Shown here: positions 16,341 through 24,165 of the stretch, piece after piece
Position numbering within the stretch: position 1 is the first letter of the stretch
Layout of the letters: every line of letters starts with the position of its first letter
Assembly: GCA_016185145.1 (NCBI GenBank)
Contig: JACPOB010000019.1
Location: 1 to 58,421 of the forward strand
Source: Rhodospirillales bacterium
Lineage (GTDB): Bacteria; Pseudomonadota; Alphaproteobacteria; Reyranellales; Reyranellaceae
Direction of reading: 5' to 3'
DNA: 58,421 nt
Program-made: the position numbers and the translations under genes
The notes under the pieces: generated by a model
The model's input: only the letters and a program-made list of their open reading frames with translations
Database searches by the model: none
What the model was told of the DNA's origin: nothing

Positions 16341-17600
16341 TCAGTCCTCGCCACCTGCCACCTTCACAGGGGCTACCTTCGCCGCCGCTTCCTTCTCCGC
16401 CATTTTCTGTTTCAGCTGCTCGGGCGTGAGCCGGACGATGTGCTCGTTCTGGTGGCTGTAGATGTCGTACTTCTGGACGTCGAGATCCTCGAGCACGATC
16501 TCGCGCGCCAGCACCTTGCGCTTCCACTCGACATGCTCGGCCTCGGCGGCGTGGAATTCGGGCATGACCTCCCTGGCGAAAAGCTCCAGTGAATCGCAGA
16601 TGTCCTGGTGGCTGGTCTTGCCGGCCTGGTTCAGCAGGATCACCTGGTCGACGCGGCTCTGCTGGAACTGGCGCAGCTTCTTGCGGATGGTCTCGGGAGA
16701 TCCGATCAGGCCGGAGTCGAGCGCCTTGCGCTCCTCGGGTCCGCCCTTCCAGCTCTGGTACTCCTGCCAGAGATCCGACGTGCCCGGCGCATCGACGCCC
16801 TTCCGGCCGTAGTAGGAGAGCGCAAAGATGAAGAAGGTCCAGCCGTCGGCCTTGGCCTCCGCTTCCGCGTCGGTGGCTGCGCACATGAAGCCCGACACCA
16901 TGGCGACGTTGGGATTGCTGGGATAGTCCGCGAGCTTCGCCGAGTTGTTCAGCAGGTTGTTGTAGTACTTGTGCACCCAGGCGCGCGCCGCCTCGGGCGT
17001 GACGAAGGTGAAGCCCAGCGCGCCCATGCCCCATTCGCCGGCCTTGCCGATGGTCTGGATGTTGGAGCAGGCGACCCACAGCGGCGGATGCGGCTTCTGG
17101 TAGGGCTTGGGAATGACGTTGCGCGCCGGGAAGTCGTAGTACTGGCCGTGGAACTCCCAGCTCTCCTTGGTGAACATCGGCACGATCGCCTTGACCGCCT
17201 CCTCCCAGCACTCGCGCTTGTCGCGCACGCGGATGTTGAAGGGATGGAGCTCGGCCGGCCCCGCCGCCTCGCCCATGCCGAGATCGACGCGGCCGCCCGA
17301 CAGCAGGTCGAGGGTCGAGATGCGCTCGGCGACGCGATGCGGCTGGTTGGTCGTGAGCTGGACCACGCCGTGGCCGAGGCGAATGCGCTTGGTGCGCTGG
17401 CTGGCGGCGCCGAGGAAGACTTCCGGCGCCGAGGAGTGCGAGTACTCCTCCAGGAAGTGATGCTCGACCTCCCAGGCGTAGTCGTAGCCGAGCCTGTCGG
17501 CGAGCTCGATCTGGGTGAGCGAATCCTGCAGGAGCTGGTACTCGCTCCTGGGTCCCCACGGCCGCGGCAGCTGGTGTTCGTAGAAGATGCCGAATTTCAT
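16341..17600 (-). CDS. LLM class flavin-dependent oxidoreductase
   Basis: A 419-residue luciferase-like TIM-barrel flavoprotein that uses reduced FMN or F420 supplied by a partner reductase. Family landmarks are MKFGIFYEHQLPRPW at the N-terminus, AWEVEHHFLEEYSHSSAPEV and GRVDLGMGEAAGPAELHPFN. The C-terminal lysine/alanine-rich tail (last 30 residues) extends beyond the barrel. The start at 17600 matches the family N-terminus and excludes an upstream extension that overlaps a repeat. It stands upstream of two aromatic monooxygenases and downstream of an alpha/beta hydrolase, consistent with a catabolic cluster of unknown substrate. Confidence 0.88.
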   Translation of the reverse strand: MKFGIFYEHQLPRPWGPRSEYQLLQDSLTQIELADRLGYDYAWEVEHHFLEEYSHSSAPEVFLGAASQRTKRIRLGHGVVQLTTNQPHRVAERISTLDLLSGGRVDLGMGEAAGPAELHPFNIRVRDKRECWEEAVKAIVPMFTKESWEFHGQYYDFPARNVIPKPYQKPHPPLWVACSNIQTIGKAGEWGMGALGFTFVTPEAARAWVHKYYNNLLNNSAKLADYPSNPNVAMVSGFMCAATDAEAEAKADGWTFFIFALSYYGRKGVDAPGTSDLWQEYQSWKGGPEERKALDSGLIGSPETIRKKLRQFQQSRVDQVILLNQAGKTSHQDICDSLELFAREVMPEFHAAEAEHVEWKRKVLAREIVLEDLDVQKYDIYSHQNEHIVRLTPEQLKQKMAEKEAAAKVAPVKVAGGED

Positions 17601-17620
17601 GATTGTCTCCTCACACTCCA

Positions 17621-17723
17621 CCTCATCCTGAGGAGGCGCGAAGCGCCGTCTCGAAGGATGGGAACCAGTCTTGTTGTTGCCCACCCTTCGAGACGCGCGC
17701 TGCGCGCGCTCCTCAGGGTGAGG
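17621..17723. repeat. Family-C palindrome
   Basis: CCTCATCCTGAGGAG...GTCTCGAAGGATGGG (left) pairs with CCCACCCTTCGAGAC...CTCCTCAGGGTGAGG (right). Each arm holds its own mini-hairpin (GGCGCGAAGCGCC on the left, GCGCGCTGCGCGC on the right). Copies recur at 35058-35160 and 50744-50850. It separates the LLM gene from the hydrolase gene. Confidence 0.8.
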
Positions 17724-17736
17724 TGTGCTCGTTGCT

Positions 17737-18621
17737 TCACTTCCCCTTGCAGAACCCGGCGATGCGATCGACCAGGGTCGGGATCAGCGGGCCGGGGAAG
17801 TCGTGGCCCCAGCCGGGATAGGTCTGGATCTCGGCACCCGGCACCAGCCGCGCGACGTCGCGTCCGCATTCGACGGGCAGCAACGGATCTTCCTCGCCAT
17901 GCAGCACCAGCGTGGGCGCCTTGATCGTCTTCAGGAGGTCGACCCGATCGCCGGAGGCGATGATCGACAGGTACTGGCGCGCGCCGCCTTCGGGATACCA
18001 GCGACGGTCGACGTTCTTCTCGACGAAGGCGCGCAGCTCGGCCTCGTTCGGCGGATAGGCCGGGCTGCCGATCACGGTTCGCAACTTCATGCCGTGCTTG
18101 ACGCGCTGCTCGCGCGACGGTCCTTCGGGCTGCGCTGTCAGCATGGCCAGCGCCTCCGGCTTGCCCGGCGGCAGGCCGGGTCGGCCGCTGGTCGAGTAGA
18201 TCGACACCAGCGAGCGCGTGCGCTGCGGCCACAGGCCGGCAACCATCTGGGCGATCATACCGCCCATTGATGCGCCGACGATGTGCGCCTTGTCGACGCC
18301 GAGCGCGTCGAGCAGGCCGACGGCGTCGCCCGCCATGTCCTTCACCAGGTACGGCGTCTCGACCTTGCGGCCGGTCATCACCTTGCCGATCGCCTCGGCG
18401 ATGTTGGGAATGCCCCACGAACCGAAATCGGTCGACAGCCCGGTGTCGCGGTTGTCGTAGCGGACGACGAAGAACCCCTTCTTGGCCAATCCCTCGACCA
18501 GCGCGTCCGGCCAGATGGTGAGCTGCGCGCCCAGGCCCATGATCAGCAGCAGCGCGGGATCGCTCTTGTCGCCCGCGGTCTCGTACTCGATCTCGATGCC
18601 ATTGGCCTTTGTGCGCGCCAC
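17737..18621 (-). CDS. Alpha/beta hydrolase
   Basis: A 294-residue alpha/beta-hydrolase-fold enzyme. The nucleophile elbow is GASMGG with Ser118. The oxyanion region is MGLGAQLTIWP (28-38). The late acid lies in VLHGEEDPLLPV, and the catalytic His in GWGHDFPG near residue 275. YDNRDTGLS (55-63) is typical of the lactonase/esterase subgroup related to aclacinomycin methylesterase. It could hydrolyse an ester or lactone intermediate from the neighbouring flavin oxygenases. It lies 16 bases downstream of a small unknown gene on the same strand. Confidence 0.85.
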   Translation of the reverse strand: MARTKANGIEIEYETAGDKSDPALLLIMGLGAQLTIWPDALVEGLAKKGFFVVRYDNRDTGLSTDFGSWGIPNIAEAIGKVMTGRKVETPYLVKDMAGDAVGLLDALGVDKAHIVGASMGGMIAQMVAGLWPQRTRSLVSIYSTSGRPGLPPGKPEALAMLTAQPEGPSREQRVKHGMKLRTVIGSPAYPPNEAELRAFVEKNVDRRWYPEGGARQYLSIIASGDRVDLLKTIKAPTLVLHGEEDPLLPVECGRDVARLVPGAEIQTYPGWGHDFPGPLIPTLVDRIAGFCKGK

Positions 18622-18637
18622 GTTGCCTCCGTCGTGC

Positions 18638-18892
18638 CTACCGATCCTTCAACGCTCCATCGAGCCAAACCACGGCTTTGACGGCGGCGCTCAAGGCGTC
18701 GTCCGTCGAGCAATAGGCGGCGCCCGAATGGTACGCAACCGGCGTCCAGGCGCCGGCATCCTCGACATCGCGACGGAATTCCTCGAAGCCGAAGCTGCCG
18801 TCGGGCCGGCGGAACAGGTCGACGCAGCGGTCGTGCTCGCCGTTCTCGATGCTGCGCAGGACGACCCACGATTTGTCGATGCGCCGGGACAT
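18638..18892 (-). CDS. Small conserved-looking hypothetical protein
   Basis: An 84-residue acidic soluble protein beginning MSRRIDKSWVVLRSIENGEH, with no signal peptide or membrane segment. It has an aromatic-rich central part (FRRPDGSFGFEEFRRDVEDA) and a C-terminal helix. I do not recognise the family. The start at 18892 was chosen because it falls 5 bases after the stop of the upstream NDUFAF6-like gene. An earlier ATG at 18928 would overlap that gene by 31 bases. Tight spacing on both sides suggests operon membership. Confidence 0.6.
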   Translation of the reverse strand: MSRRIDKSWVVLRSIENGEHDRCVDLFRRPDGSFGFEEFRRDVEDAGAWTPVAYHSGAAYCSTDDALSAAVKAVVWLDGALKDR

Positions 18893-18897
18893 GAGGC

Positions 18898-19542
18898 TCA
18901 GTATCGGCCGCGCCTCGCCGCCCACCAATAGGCGAGCGGCTTGCGCCAGGCGCCGATATCGCCGAGCGAGAGAGCGGGCAGCAGGATCGGCAAGGCCGCG
19001 GGATCGACCTCGCGGCCGAGCGCTCGCGCCTCGGCGAGCATCGCATCGCGCTCGGGTCCCTCGCCCATCAGCCAGGCGGCAGCGACGGCGCGCGCCGCAT
19101 GCCGGCTCGCCTCGTCGCCGGCACCGAGGACGGAGAGCTCGAGGTCGGCCAACGCATGGCCGGCGCGCAACACGTCGAGCGGACCTTCGATCTCCTCCTC
19201 ACGGGCGTCGATCAGGGCGATGAGGTCCTGCGGCCGCAGAAGGCGGCGCCGCACGGTTTCGCTCAGCGATTCAACGATGGGCTGCGCGCGTGGCTTGCCC
19301 ACCCCGGCCGCCTCGCCGACAGCCTCGCGCCACCATTCCAATCGGATGCGCGCCAGCATCGGCTCGCGCGTGACAGTGCGTGTGCGTGCAAGCTCGTGAT
19401 CGAACGCCAACAGCGCCAGCAGATCGCGGCGCGCGGGCTCTGGCGCGAACAGCGCGCCGAGGAAGCGATCGCGATCGGCGCCGCGCACGAGATCGAGCAC
19501 GTAGCGATGCGATGCTGCAGGCGCGAGATAGCGATCGCTCAT
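18898..19542 (-). CDS. Squalene/phytoene synthase family protein, NDUFAF6-like
   Basis: A 214-residue all-helical protein of the squalene/phytoene synthase fold, shorter than true synthases (about 280-350). The aspartate-rich DxxxD substrate motif is replaced by FDHELART. RLEWWREAV and LIDAREEEIEG are landmarks of the group that includes mitochondrial NDUFAF6, a complex I assembly factor. It is therefore more likely an assembly or scaffold protein than an isoprenoid enzyme. In related bacteria it follows the secDF-Mth938 block. Here a PuuD-like gene on the opposite strand separates them. Confidence 0.8.
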   Translation of the reverse strand: MSDRYLAPAASHRYVLDLVRGADRDRFLGALFAPEPARRDLLALLAFDHELARTRTVTREPMLARIRLEWWREAVGEAAGVGKPRAQPIVESLSETVRRRLLRPQDLIALIDAREEEIEGPLDVLRAGHALADLELSVLGAGDEASRHAARAVAAAWLMGEGPERDAMLAEARALGREVDPAALPILLPALSLGDIGAWRKPLAYWWAARRGRY

Positions 19543-19569
19543 GCAGAGGAAAACTCCAGCGTGCGACCG

Positions 19570-19598
19570 TTGAACGCACCGCCTTGTGCGCGTACAAT
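19570..19598 (+). promoter_or_regulatory. Sigma-70-type promoter for the PuuD-like gene
   Basis: TTGAAC (19570-19575) and TACAAT (19593-19598) are separated by exactly 17 bases and match the -35/-10 consensus at five of six bases (-10) and four of six or better (-35). Transcription would start near 19606, giving a leader of about 45 bases before the ATG at 19651, which has AAAAGGGG upstream. Confidence 0.6.
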
Positions 19599-19650
19599 GC
19601 GCAAACGGAGATTCACCAAGCCCATCAACAACATAAAAGGGGTAACTAAC

Positions 19651-20247
19651 ATGGGTGCCATCTTCACATCACCCGGCCGCACGGTCACCGCCGGGGTCGT
19701 ACTGATCATCGCCATCGTCATTATCGTCGGTCTTGTCACCGGACAGATGGCCAAGGTCGACCATGCCTATGCCACGTTCATCATGCGCTGGCTGCACGTC
19801 ATCAGCGGCGTGCTGTGGATCGGCTTGCTGTGGTACCTCAATTTCGTGCAGGTGCCGACCATGCCGACCATCCAGCCGGTCGAGCATCGCGCGGCGATCA
19901 GCAAGTTCATCGCCCCCAACGTCCTCTTCTATTTCCGCTACGGGGCGCTCGCCACGGTGATCACCGGCCTGCTGCTCGCCTGGATGCAGGGCTACATCCT
20001 CCAGGCGCTGACGCTGCGCCCGGGCTTCGTGATGATCGGCATCGGCATGTGGATGGCGCTCGTCATGGCGTTCAACGTCTGGTTCATCATCTGGCCGAAC
20101 CAGCAGAAGATCCTGGGCCTCGTCGAAGCGACGGCCGAGCAGAAGGCGGCGGCCGCCAAGCCCGCCCTCTATGCAAGCCGCTTCAACACCATGTTCTCGA
20201 TCGGCATGCTCTACTGCATGGTGGCGCAGCAGAACGCGCCCGTTTGA
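19651..20247 (+). CDS. PuuD-like (urate hydroxylase N-terminal domain) membrane protein
   Basis: A 198-residue integral membrane protein with about five hydrophobic segments. The family landmark RWLHVISGVLWIGLLWYLNF (residues 46-65) is present. It resembles the membrane domain of PuuD, the membrane-bound urate hydroxylase. PuuD proteins usually continue into a C-terminal cytochrome c domain, but no CxxCH is present here. The short form may act with a separate cytochrome, or may have another role. A good sigma-70 promoter precedes it and a strong terminator follows, so it is a single-gene unit. It interrupts an otherwise conserved secDF neighbourhood. Confidence 0.7.
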   Translation: MGAIFTSPGRTVTAGVVLIIAIVIIVGLVTGQMAKVDHAYATFIMRWLHVISGVLWIGLLWYLNFVQVPTMPTIQPVEHRAAISKFIAPNVLFYFRYGALATVITGLLLAWMQGYILQALTLRPGFVMIGIGMWMALVMAFNVWFIIWPNQQKILGLVEATAEQKAAAAKPALYASRFNTMFSIGMLYCMVAQQNAPV

Positions 20248-20270
20248 GACAGCGACAAGATCGATTGGAG

Positions 20271-20296
20271 ACGGGGCCTGCGGGCCCCGTTTCTTT
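20271..20296 (+). terminator. Rho-independent terminator after the PuuD-like gene
   Basis: ACGGGGCC (20271-20278) and GGCCCCGT (20283-20290) form a perfect 8-bp stem with a TGCG loop, followed by TTCTTT. It is located 23 bases after the stop codon. It can also serve the convergent Mth938 gene, whose stop is at 20303. Confidence 0.8.
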
Positions 20297-20302
20297 GCGC
20301 TC

Positions 20303-20704
20303 TTAGATGGGGATGAGCGCCGCCGCGACGCGCCGGCTCTCGGCCAGCAGCACGTTGTAGATACGGCAGGCCGAACCCGTATCGACCACCTCGAGCGCCA
20401 GGCCGGCCGATTTCAAATCGGCGCGCAACGCCGGCGGCAGGAAGACGGCGCGCGGCCCGCAGCCTACGACCAGAAGCTCGGTCGGCGTCGGCGCTTCCTT
20501 GAGGGCGGCGAGATTGTCGAGGGCGAGGTCTTCGGCACGGGTCACGGTCCACGCCGTCGTCCGCGTCGGCGTCACCAGCACCGGCGAGCGCCATTCGCGC
20601 TGGCTGATCAGGAAATGGCCGGGGCCGTAGCTGCGGATGAGCTGGACCTGCCCGGGGTCCGGCGTCGGCAAGGTCTTGTCGGCCGGCCCCTGCGGCGGCT
20701 TCAC
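20303..20704 (-). CDS. Mth938-like domain protein (NDUFAF3 homologue)
   Basis: A 133-residue Mth938-fold protein related to mitochondrial NDUFAF3, a complex I assembly factor. Landmarks are IRSYGPGHFLISQREWRSPV and the strand-loop ELLVVGCGPRAVFLPPALRA. The start is GTG at 20704, overlapping the secF stop as GTGA, so translation is coupled to secF. The ordering yajC-secD-secF-Mth938 recurs in alphaproteobacteria. The frame is open far upstream antisense-fashion across secF, but that extension is a shadow. Confidence 0.85.
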   Translation of the reverse strand: MKPPQGPADKTLPTPDPGQVQLIRSYGPGHFLISQREWRSPVLVTPTRTTAWTVTRAEDLALDNLAALKEAPTPTELLVVGCGPRAVFLPPALRADLKSAGLALEVVDTGSACRIYNVLLAESRRVAAALIPI

Positions 20705-21879
20705 GCCTTGGCCTTCTCGGCCTTCTCCGCGTCCATCCGCAGCTGCTCGGGCCGGAGGTTCAGGTAGACCAGGCAGGCCGACGCCACCCAGATCGACGAG
20801 TAGGTGCCGACGATGACGCCCCACAGCATGGCGATCGAGAAGCTGTAGAGCACGGGCCCGCCGAACAGCACCAGCGCCAGCACCGCCACGAACACCGTGC
20901 CCGAAGTCATCAGGGTGCGGGCCAGCGTCTCGTTGATCGAGAAGTTCAAAAGCTCGATCAGCCCCATCTTCTTGTAGCGGCGCATGTTCTCGCGCACGCG
21001 GTCGAAGATCACGACCGTGTCGTTGATCGAGTAGCCGGCGATGGTCAGCAACGCGGCAAGCGCCGTCAGGCTGAAGTCGAGCTGCAGCAGCACGAACAGG
21101 CCCACGGTGCACAGCACGTCGTGCAGCAGCGCGACCAGGGCGCCGACACCGAACTGCCATTCGAAGCGGAACCAGACGTAGATGGCGATGGCGGCAAGCG
21201 TGGCCGCGACGGCGAGGACGCCGTTGCGCATCAGCTCCTCGCCGATCTTGGGGCCAACCGATTCCGTGCCGCGCATCTCGTAATTGCTGCCGATCGTGTC
21301 CTCGACCAGCTTGATCGCCACCTGCTGGCACCATTCGGCGCGCTGCTCGTGCGTCATGTCGATCTTGGCAACGTTGACCGTGCCGCGCGGCAGTTGCCGC
21401 TCCTGGACGGTAAGGCCGACGCGGCTCACCGCGTCGCGCCAGGCGACCGCATCCATGGAGTTGGGCGCCGTGAACTCCACGTCGCCGGTGTTGGCGGGGC
21501 CGGACTTCACGCTCCAGCCATCGCCGGCGCGTTTCTTCATGACGCGTTCGGCGTTGATCACGCACTGGTTGTTGCCTTCCTGGCGCTGGACGCGGATCAG
21601 GGCGGTGCTGGCGTCGCCGAATTCCTGCAGCGACACCTCGCCGACGCCGAGATGGCCCAGGGTCGTGCGCAAGTCTTCGAGATGGACGGTGCCCTGCTTG
21701 GCACGCACCTGGATGGCGATACCGCCCTCGAAGTCGATGCCGAAGTTGAGGCCGAACACGACGACGCCGACCAGCGAGGCGATGTTGATCACCGTCGACA
21801 GGATCATGGCGATCTTGCGCTTGCCCAGGAAATCGAAGTTGGGCCGGGCCTGGATGAGGTGGTGCGGTCTCCACAACAT
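20701..21879 (-). CDS. secF: Protein translocase subunit SecF
   Basis: SecF, 392 residues, pairs with SecD in the inner membrane and uses proton-motive force to help pull preproteins through SecYEG. It has one N-terminal helix (about residues 24-46), a periplasmic domain with NFGIDFEGGIAIQV, then five C-terminal helices of the RND type (ALVALLHDVLCTVGLFVLLQ and SINDTVVIFDRVRENMRRYK). The periplasmic part is somewhat longer than in E. coli SecF (323 residues). It lies 9 bases downstream of secD. Confidence 0.96.
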   Translation of the reverse strand: MLWRPHHLIQARPNFDFLGKRKIAMILSTVINIASLVGVVVFGLNFGIDFEGGIAIQVRAKQGTVHLEDLRTTLGHLGVGEVSLQEFGDASTALIRVQRQEGNNQCVINAERVMKKRAGDGWSVKSGPANTGDVEFTAPNSMDAVAWRDAVSRVGLTVQERQLPRGTVNVAKIDMTHEQRAEWCQQVAIKLVEDTIGSNYEMRGTESVGPKIGEELMRNGVLAVAATLAAIAIYVWFRFEWQFGVGALVALLHDVLCTVGLFVLLQLDFSLTALAALLTIAGYSINDTVVIFDRVRENMRRYKKMGLIELLNFSINETLARTLMTSGTVFVAVLALVLFGGPVLYSFSIAMLWGVIVGTYSSIWVASACLVYLNLRPEQLRMDAEKAEKAKA

Positions 21880-21888
21880 GATGACGCC

Positions 21889-23553
21889 TCAGATCGGCAG
21901 TGCGGTCGGCCGCCGCCAGCGCACCCAGAACGCCAGCGTCATGCGGGTGAAGATGGTGGCGGTGAACAGGTGGGTGAGCAGGCCGAGCGTCAGGGTCGTG
22001 GCGAAGCCCCGGATCGGGCCGGAGCCGAAGCCGAACAGCAGGATGCCGGCGATCAGCCCGGTGAGGTTGGAGTCGATGACCGCCGTGAGCGCCCGCTCGT
22101 AGCCGGTGGCAAGCGCGCTGAAGGGCGAGCGGCCGTTGGCGCTCTCCTCGCGCACGCGCTCGTAGATCAGCACGTTGGAATCGACCGACATGCCGACGGT
22201 CAGCACCAGGCCGGCGATGCCCGGCAAGGTCAGCGAGGCGCCGAGGATCGACATGCCGGCGAACACCAGCAGCATGTTGACCATCATGGCGAGGCTGGCG
22301 AAGCCGCCGAATACCGGGCCGTAGACGACCAGCATCAGCAGGATGACCATAGCCGTGCCCACCAGGGCTGCCACCGTGCCGTCGCGGATGGCGTCGGCGC
22401 CGAGGTCGGCGCCCACCGTACGCTCCTCGATGATGGTGAGGGTGGCGGGCAGCGCACCCGAGCGCAGCAGCAGGGCCTGCTCCTGGGTCTGCTGGGTGGT
22501 GAAGGTGCCGGTGATGATGCCGCTGCCGCCGCAGATCGCGCTCTGCACGACCGGCGCGCTGATGATCTCGTTGTCGAGCTGGATGGCCAGCCGCTTGCCG
22601 ATATTGGCGCGCGTGGCGGCGCAGAAGGCGCGGCCGCCGGCGGCGTTGAAGGTGAAGCTGATGATCGGCCGACCGCCCTGCTGCTGCTCGAACGTGGACT
22701 TGGCGTCGTCAAGATCCTCGCCGCCCACGATGACGCGCTTGAAGATCGGCAGGCACTGCGGCTGGTAGCGCCGGCAGATCTGCTCGGGGCTCATGCGCGG
22801 GTTGGCGGCCTGGATCTCGTCCCAGGCCTTTGGATTGCTGCGCCTGAGCTCCTGCATGCCCTCGCGGGTCGGCACCATCATGGTGGTGGGCGGCACGGCG
22901 CCGCTCGGGCCCACGGCCGCCGCGTCCTCGTTGACCAGATGGAAGGTGAGCTTGGCGGTCTGGTTGATCTTGCGCTTGAGGTCGGTCGTGTCCTTGATGC
23001 CCGGCACCTGCAGCAGGATGCGGTCGTCGCCCTGGCGCACGATGGTCGGCTCGATGGTGCCGGTCTCGTCGACGCGCCGGCGCAGGATCTCGATCGACTG
23101 GTCGATCACTTCCTTCTTGCGGCGGAACAGATCCTGGTCGGAATAGGCGAGCCGGAGCGTATCGCCGCTGCCCGAGACGCTGAGCGAGGGGTCGACGTTG
23201 CGGATCGCCTCGATCGCCTTGGCGCGCTGGGCCTCGTCGCGCAGCACGACGACCACGGCACGCCCCTGCTCCGTAGTGATGTCCTTGAACGCCACCTGCT
23301 GCTTGCGCAACTCGCCGCGCACGGAGTCGCTCAGATTGGTCAGCCGCTCGTTCAGCACCGAGCGCAGGTCGGCTTCCAGCAGGAAGTGGGCGCCGCCGCG
23401 CAGGTCGAGGCCGAGGTTGATGCGGCTCTGCTGGTACCAGCCCGGCAGATGGTCGAGCACGACCGCCGGCAGCACGTTCGGCAGGGCGAACAGCACAGCG
23501 AGCGCCGTGAAAGCAATCACGGCGATCGTCTGCCAGCGCTGGAGATTAAGCAT
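21889..23553 (-). CDS. secD: Protein translocase subunit SecD
   Basis: SecD, 554 residues, is the larger RND-type accessory subunit of the Sec translocase. It has an N-terminal anchor (residues 8-28), the P1 periplasmic region beginning NLGLDLRGGAHFLLEADLRS, and six C-terminal helices including LPGIAGLVLTVGMSVDSNVL and the segment LIYERVREE. The domain order is normal and the length is within the usual alphaproteobacterial range. The start follows the yajC stop by 26 bases. Confidence 0.96.
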   Translation of the reverse strand: MLNLQRWQTIAVIAFTALAVLFALPNVLPAVVLDHLPGWYQQSRINLGLDLRGGAHFLLEADLRSVLNERLTNLSDSVRGELRKQQVAFKDITTEQGRAVVVVLRDEAQRAKAIEAIRNVDPSLSVSGSGDTLRLAYSDQDLFRRKKEVIDQSIEILRRRVDETGTIEPTIVRQGDDRILLQVPGIKDTTDLKRKINQTAKLTFHLVNEDAAAVGPSGAVPPTTMMVPTREGMQELRRSNPKAWDEIQAANPRMSPEQICRRYQPQCLPIFKRVIVGGEDLDDAKSTFEQQQGGRPIISFTFNAAGGRAFCAATRANIGKRLAIQLDNEIISAPVVQSAICGGSGIITGTFTTQQTQEQALLLRSGALPATLTIIEERTVGADLGADAIRDGTVAALVGTAMVILLMLVVYGPVFGGFASLAMMVNMLLVFAGMSILGASLTLPGIAGLVLTVGMSVDSNVLIYERVREESANGRSPFSALATGYERALTAVIDSNLTGLIAGILLFGFGSGPIRGFATTLTLGLLTHLFTATIFTRMTLAFWVRWRRPTALPI

Positions 23554-23579
23554 GCCGACCTTCTAATTGGTCATTACGA

Positions 23580-24008
23580 CTATTTCTTGCCGCCCCCGAA
23601 CAGGCTGCCCAGCAGGCTCTTGCGCTCGGCCGCCGGCGCGGGCGGCGGCAGCATCGGCTTCTCGTCGTCCTCGGCGTCCTTCGGCCCGCGCACCGATTCG
23701 CCGCGGGCGACGATGTCGGTGATGGTCTGCTTGATGATGCGCACCCGCACGCCTTCTGCGAGTTCCACCTGGATCTCGTTGTCGGAGATCACCTTGGTGA
23801 CCAGGCCGATGATGCCCCCGCCGGTGACGACGCGGTCGCCGCGCTTGACGCCGGACAGCATCTCGCGCTGCGCCTTGACCTTGGCCTGCTGCGGACGGAT
23901 CAGCAGGAAATAGAAGACGACGAAGATCAGGATCAGCGGGAAGAGCTGGACGAGGAAATCGCCGCCGCCCGCCCCGCCCGCCTGGGCCCATGCCTCGGAT
24001 ATGAACAT
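23580..24008 (-). CDS. yajC: Preprotein translocase subunit YajC
   Basis: YajC, 142 residues, is the small single-span partner of SecDF. One transmembrane helix (about residues 18-37, QLFPLILIFVVFYFLLIRPQ) is followed by the family block QQAKVKAQREMLSGVKRGDR and a beta-rich cytoplasmic domain. The C-terminal 35 residues are an acidic/proline-rich tail ending SLLGSLFGGGKK. The start MFISEAWAQ at 24008 was chosen. The frame runs upstream to 24065 without a ribosome site. It is the first gene of yajC-secD-secF-Mth938. Confidence 0.95.
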   Translation of the reverse strand: MFISEAWAQAGGAGGGDFLVQLFPLILIFVVFYFLLIRPQQAKVKAQREMLSGVKRGDRVVTGGGIIGLVTKVISDNEIQVELAEGVRVRIIKQTITDIVARGESVRGPKDAEDDEKPMLPPPAPAAERKSLLGSLFGGGKK

Positions 24009-24044
24009 CTTCTGCTCCCAGTCTCTCGATCTTTCCGGCGGCGC

Positions 24045-24067
24045 TTTTGGCCGCCGGGCGGCCAAAA
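24045..24067. promoter_or_regulatory. Strong hairpin upstream of yajC
   Basis: TTTTGGCCGC (24045-24054) and GCGGCCAAAA (24058-24067) are perfect 10-bp arms with a 3-base loop, in the 157-base divergent gap between yajC and the DUF815 gene. Either strand gives a G+C stem followed by T residues, as in a bidirectional terminator or attenuator. If yajC transcription starts upstream of it, it lies in the yajC leader. Confidence 0.5.
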
Positions 24068-24165
24068 CGCCCTGTTAAAAAGCGCGCGGACTATAGCGGC
24101 CCCGCCCCGCTTTGCAACGCAACTGCGGGAGCGTATGGTCGCCCCCTTTCACGCCGCCGGCAACG

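Noticed and set aside
18898..19542. Carotenoid or hopanoid biosynthesis gene
   Set aside because: The protein lacks the first DxxxD motif, is short, and has no isoprenoid neighbours. The NDUFAF6-like reading fits better.
21121..23913. Open frame of 930 codons on the plus strand
   Set aside because: Antisense to secF and secD, with the composition of a mirrored coding frame and no recognisable motif.
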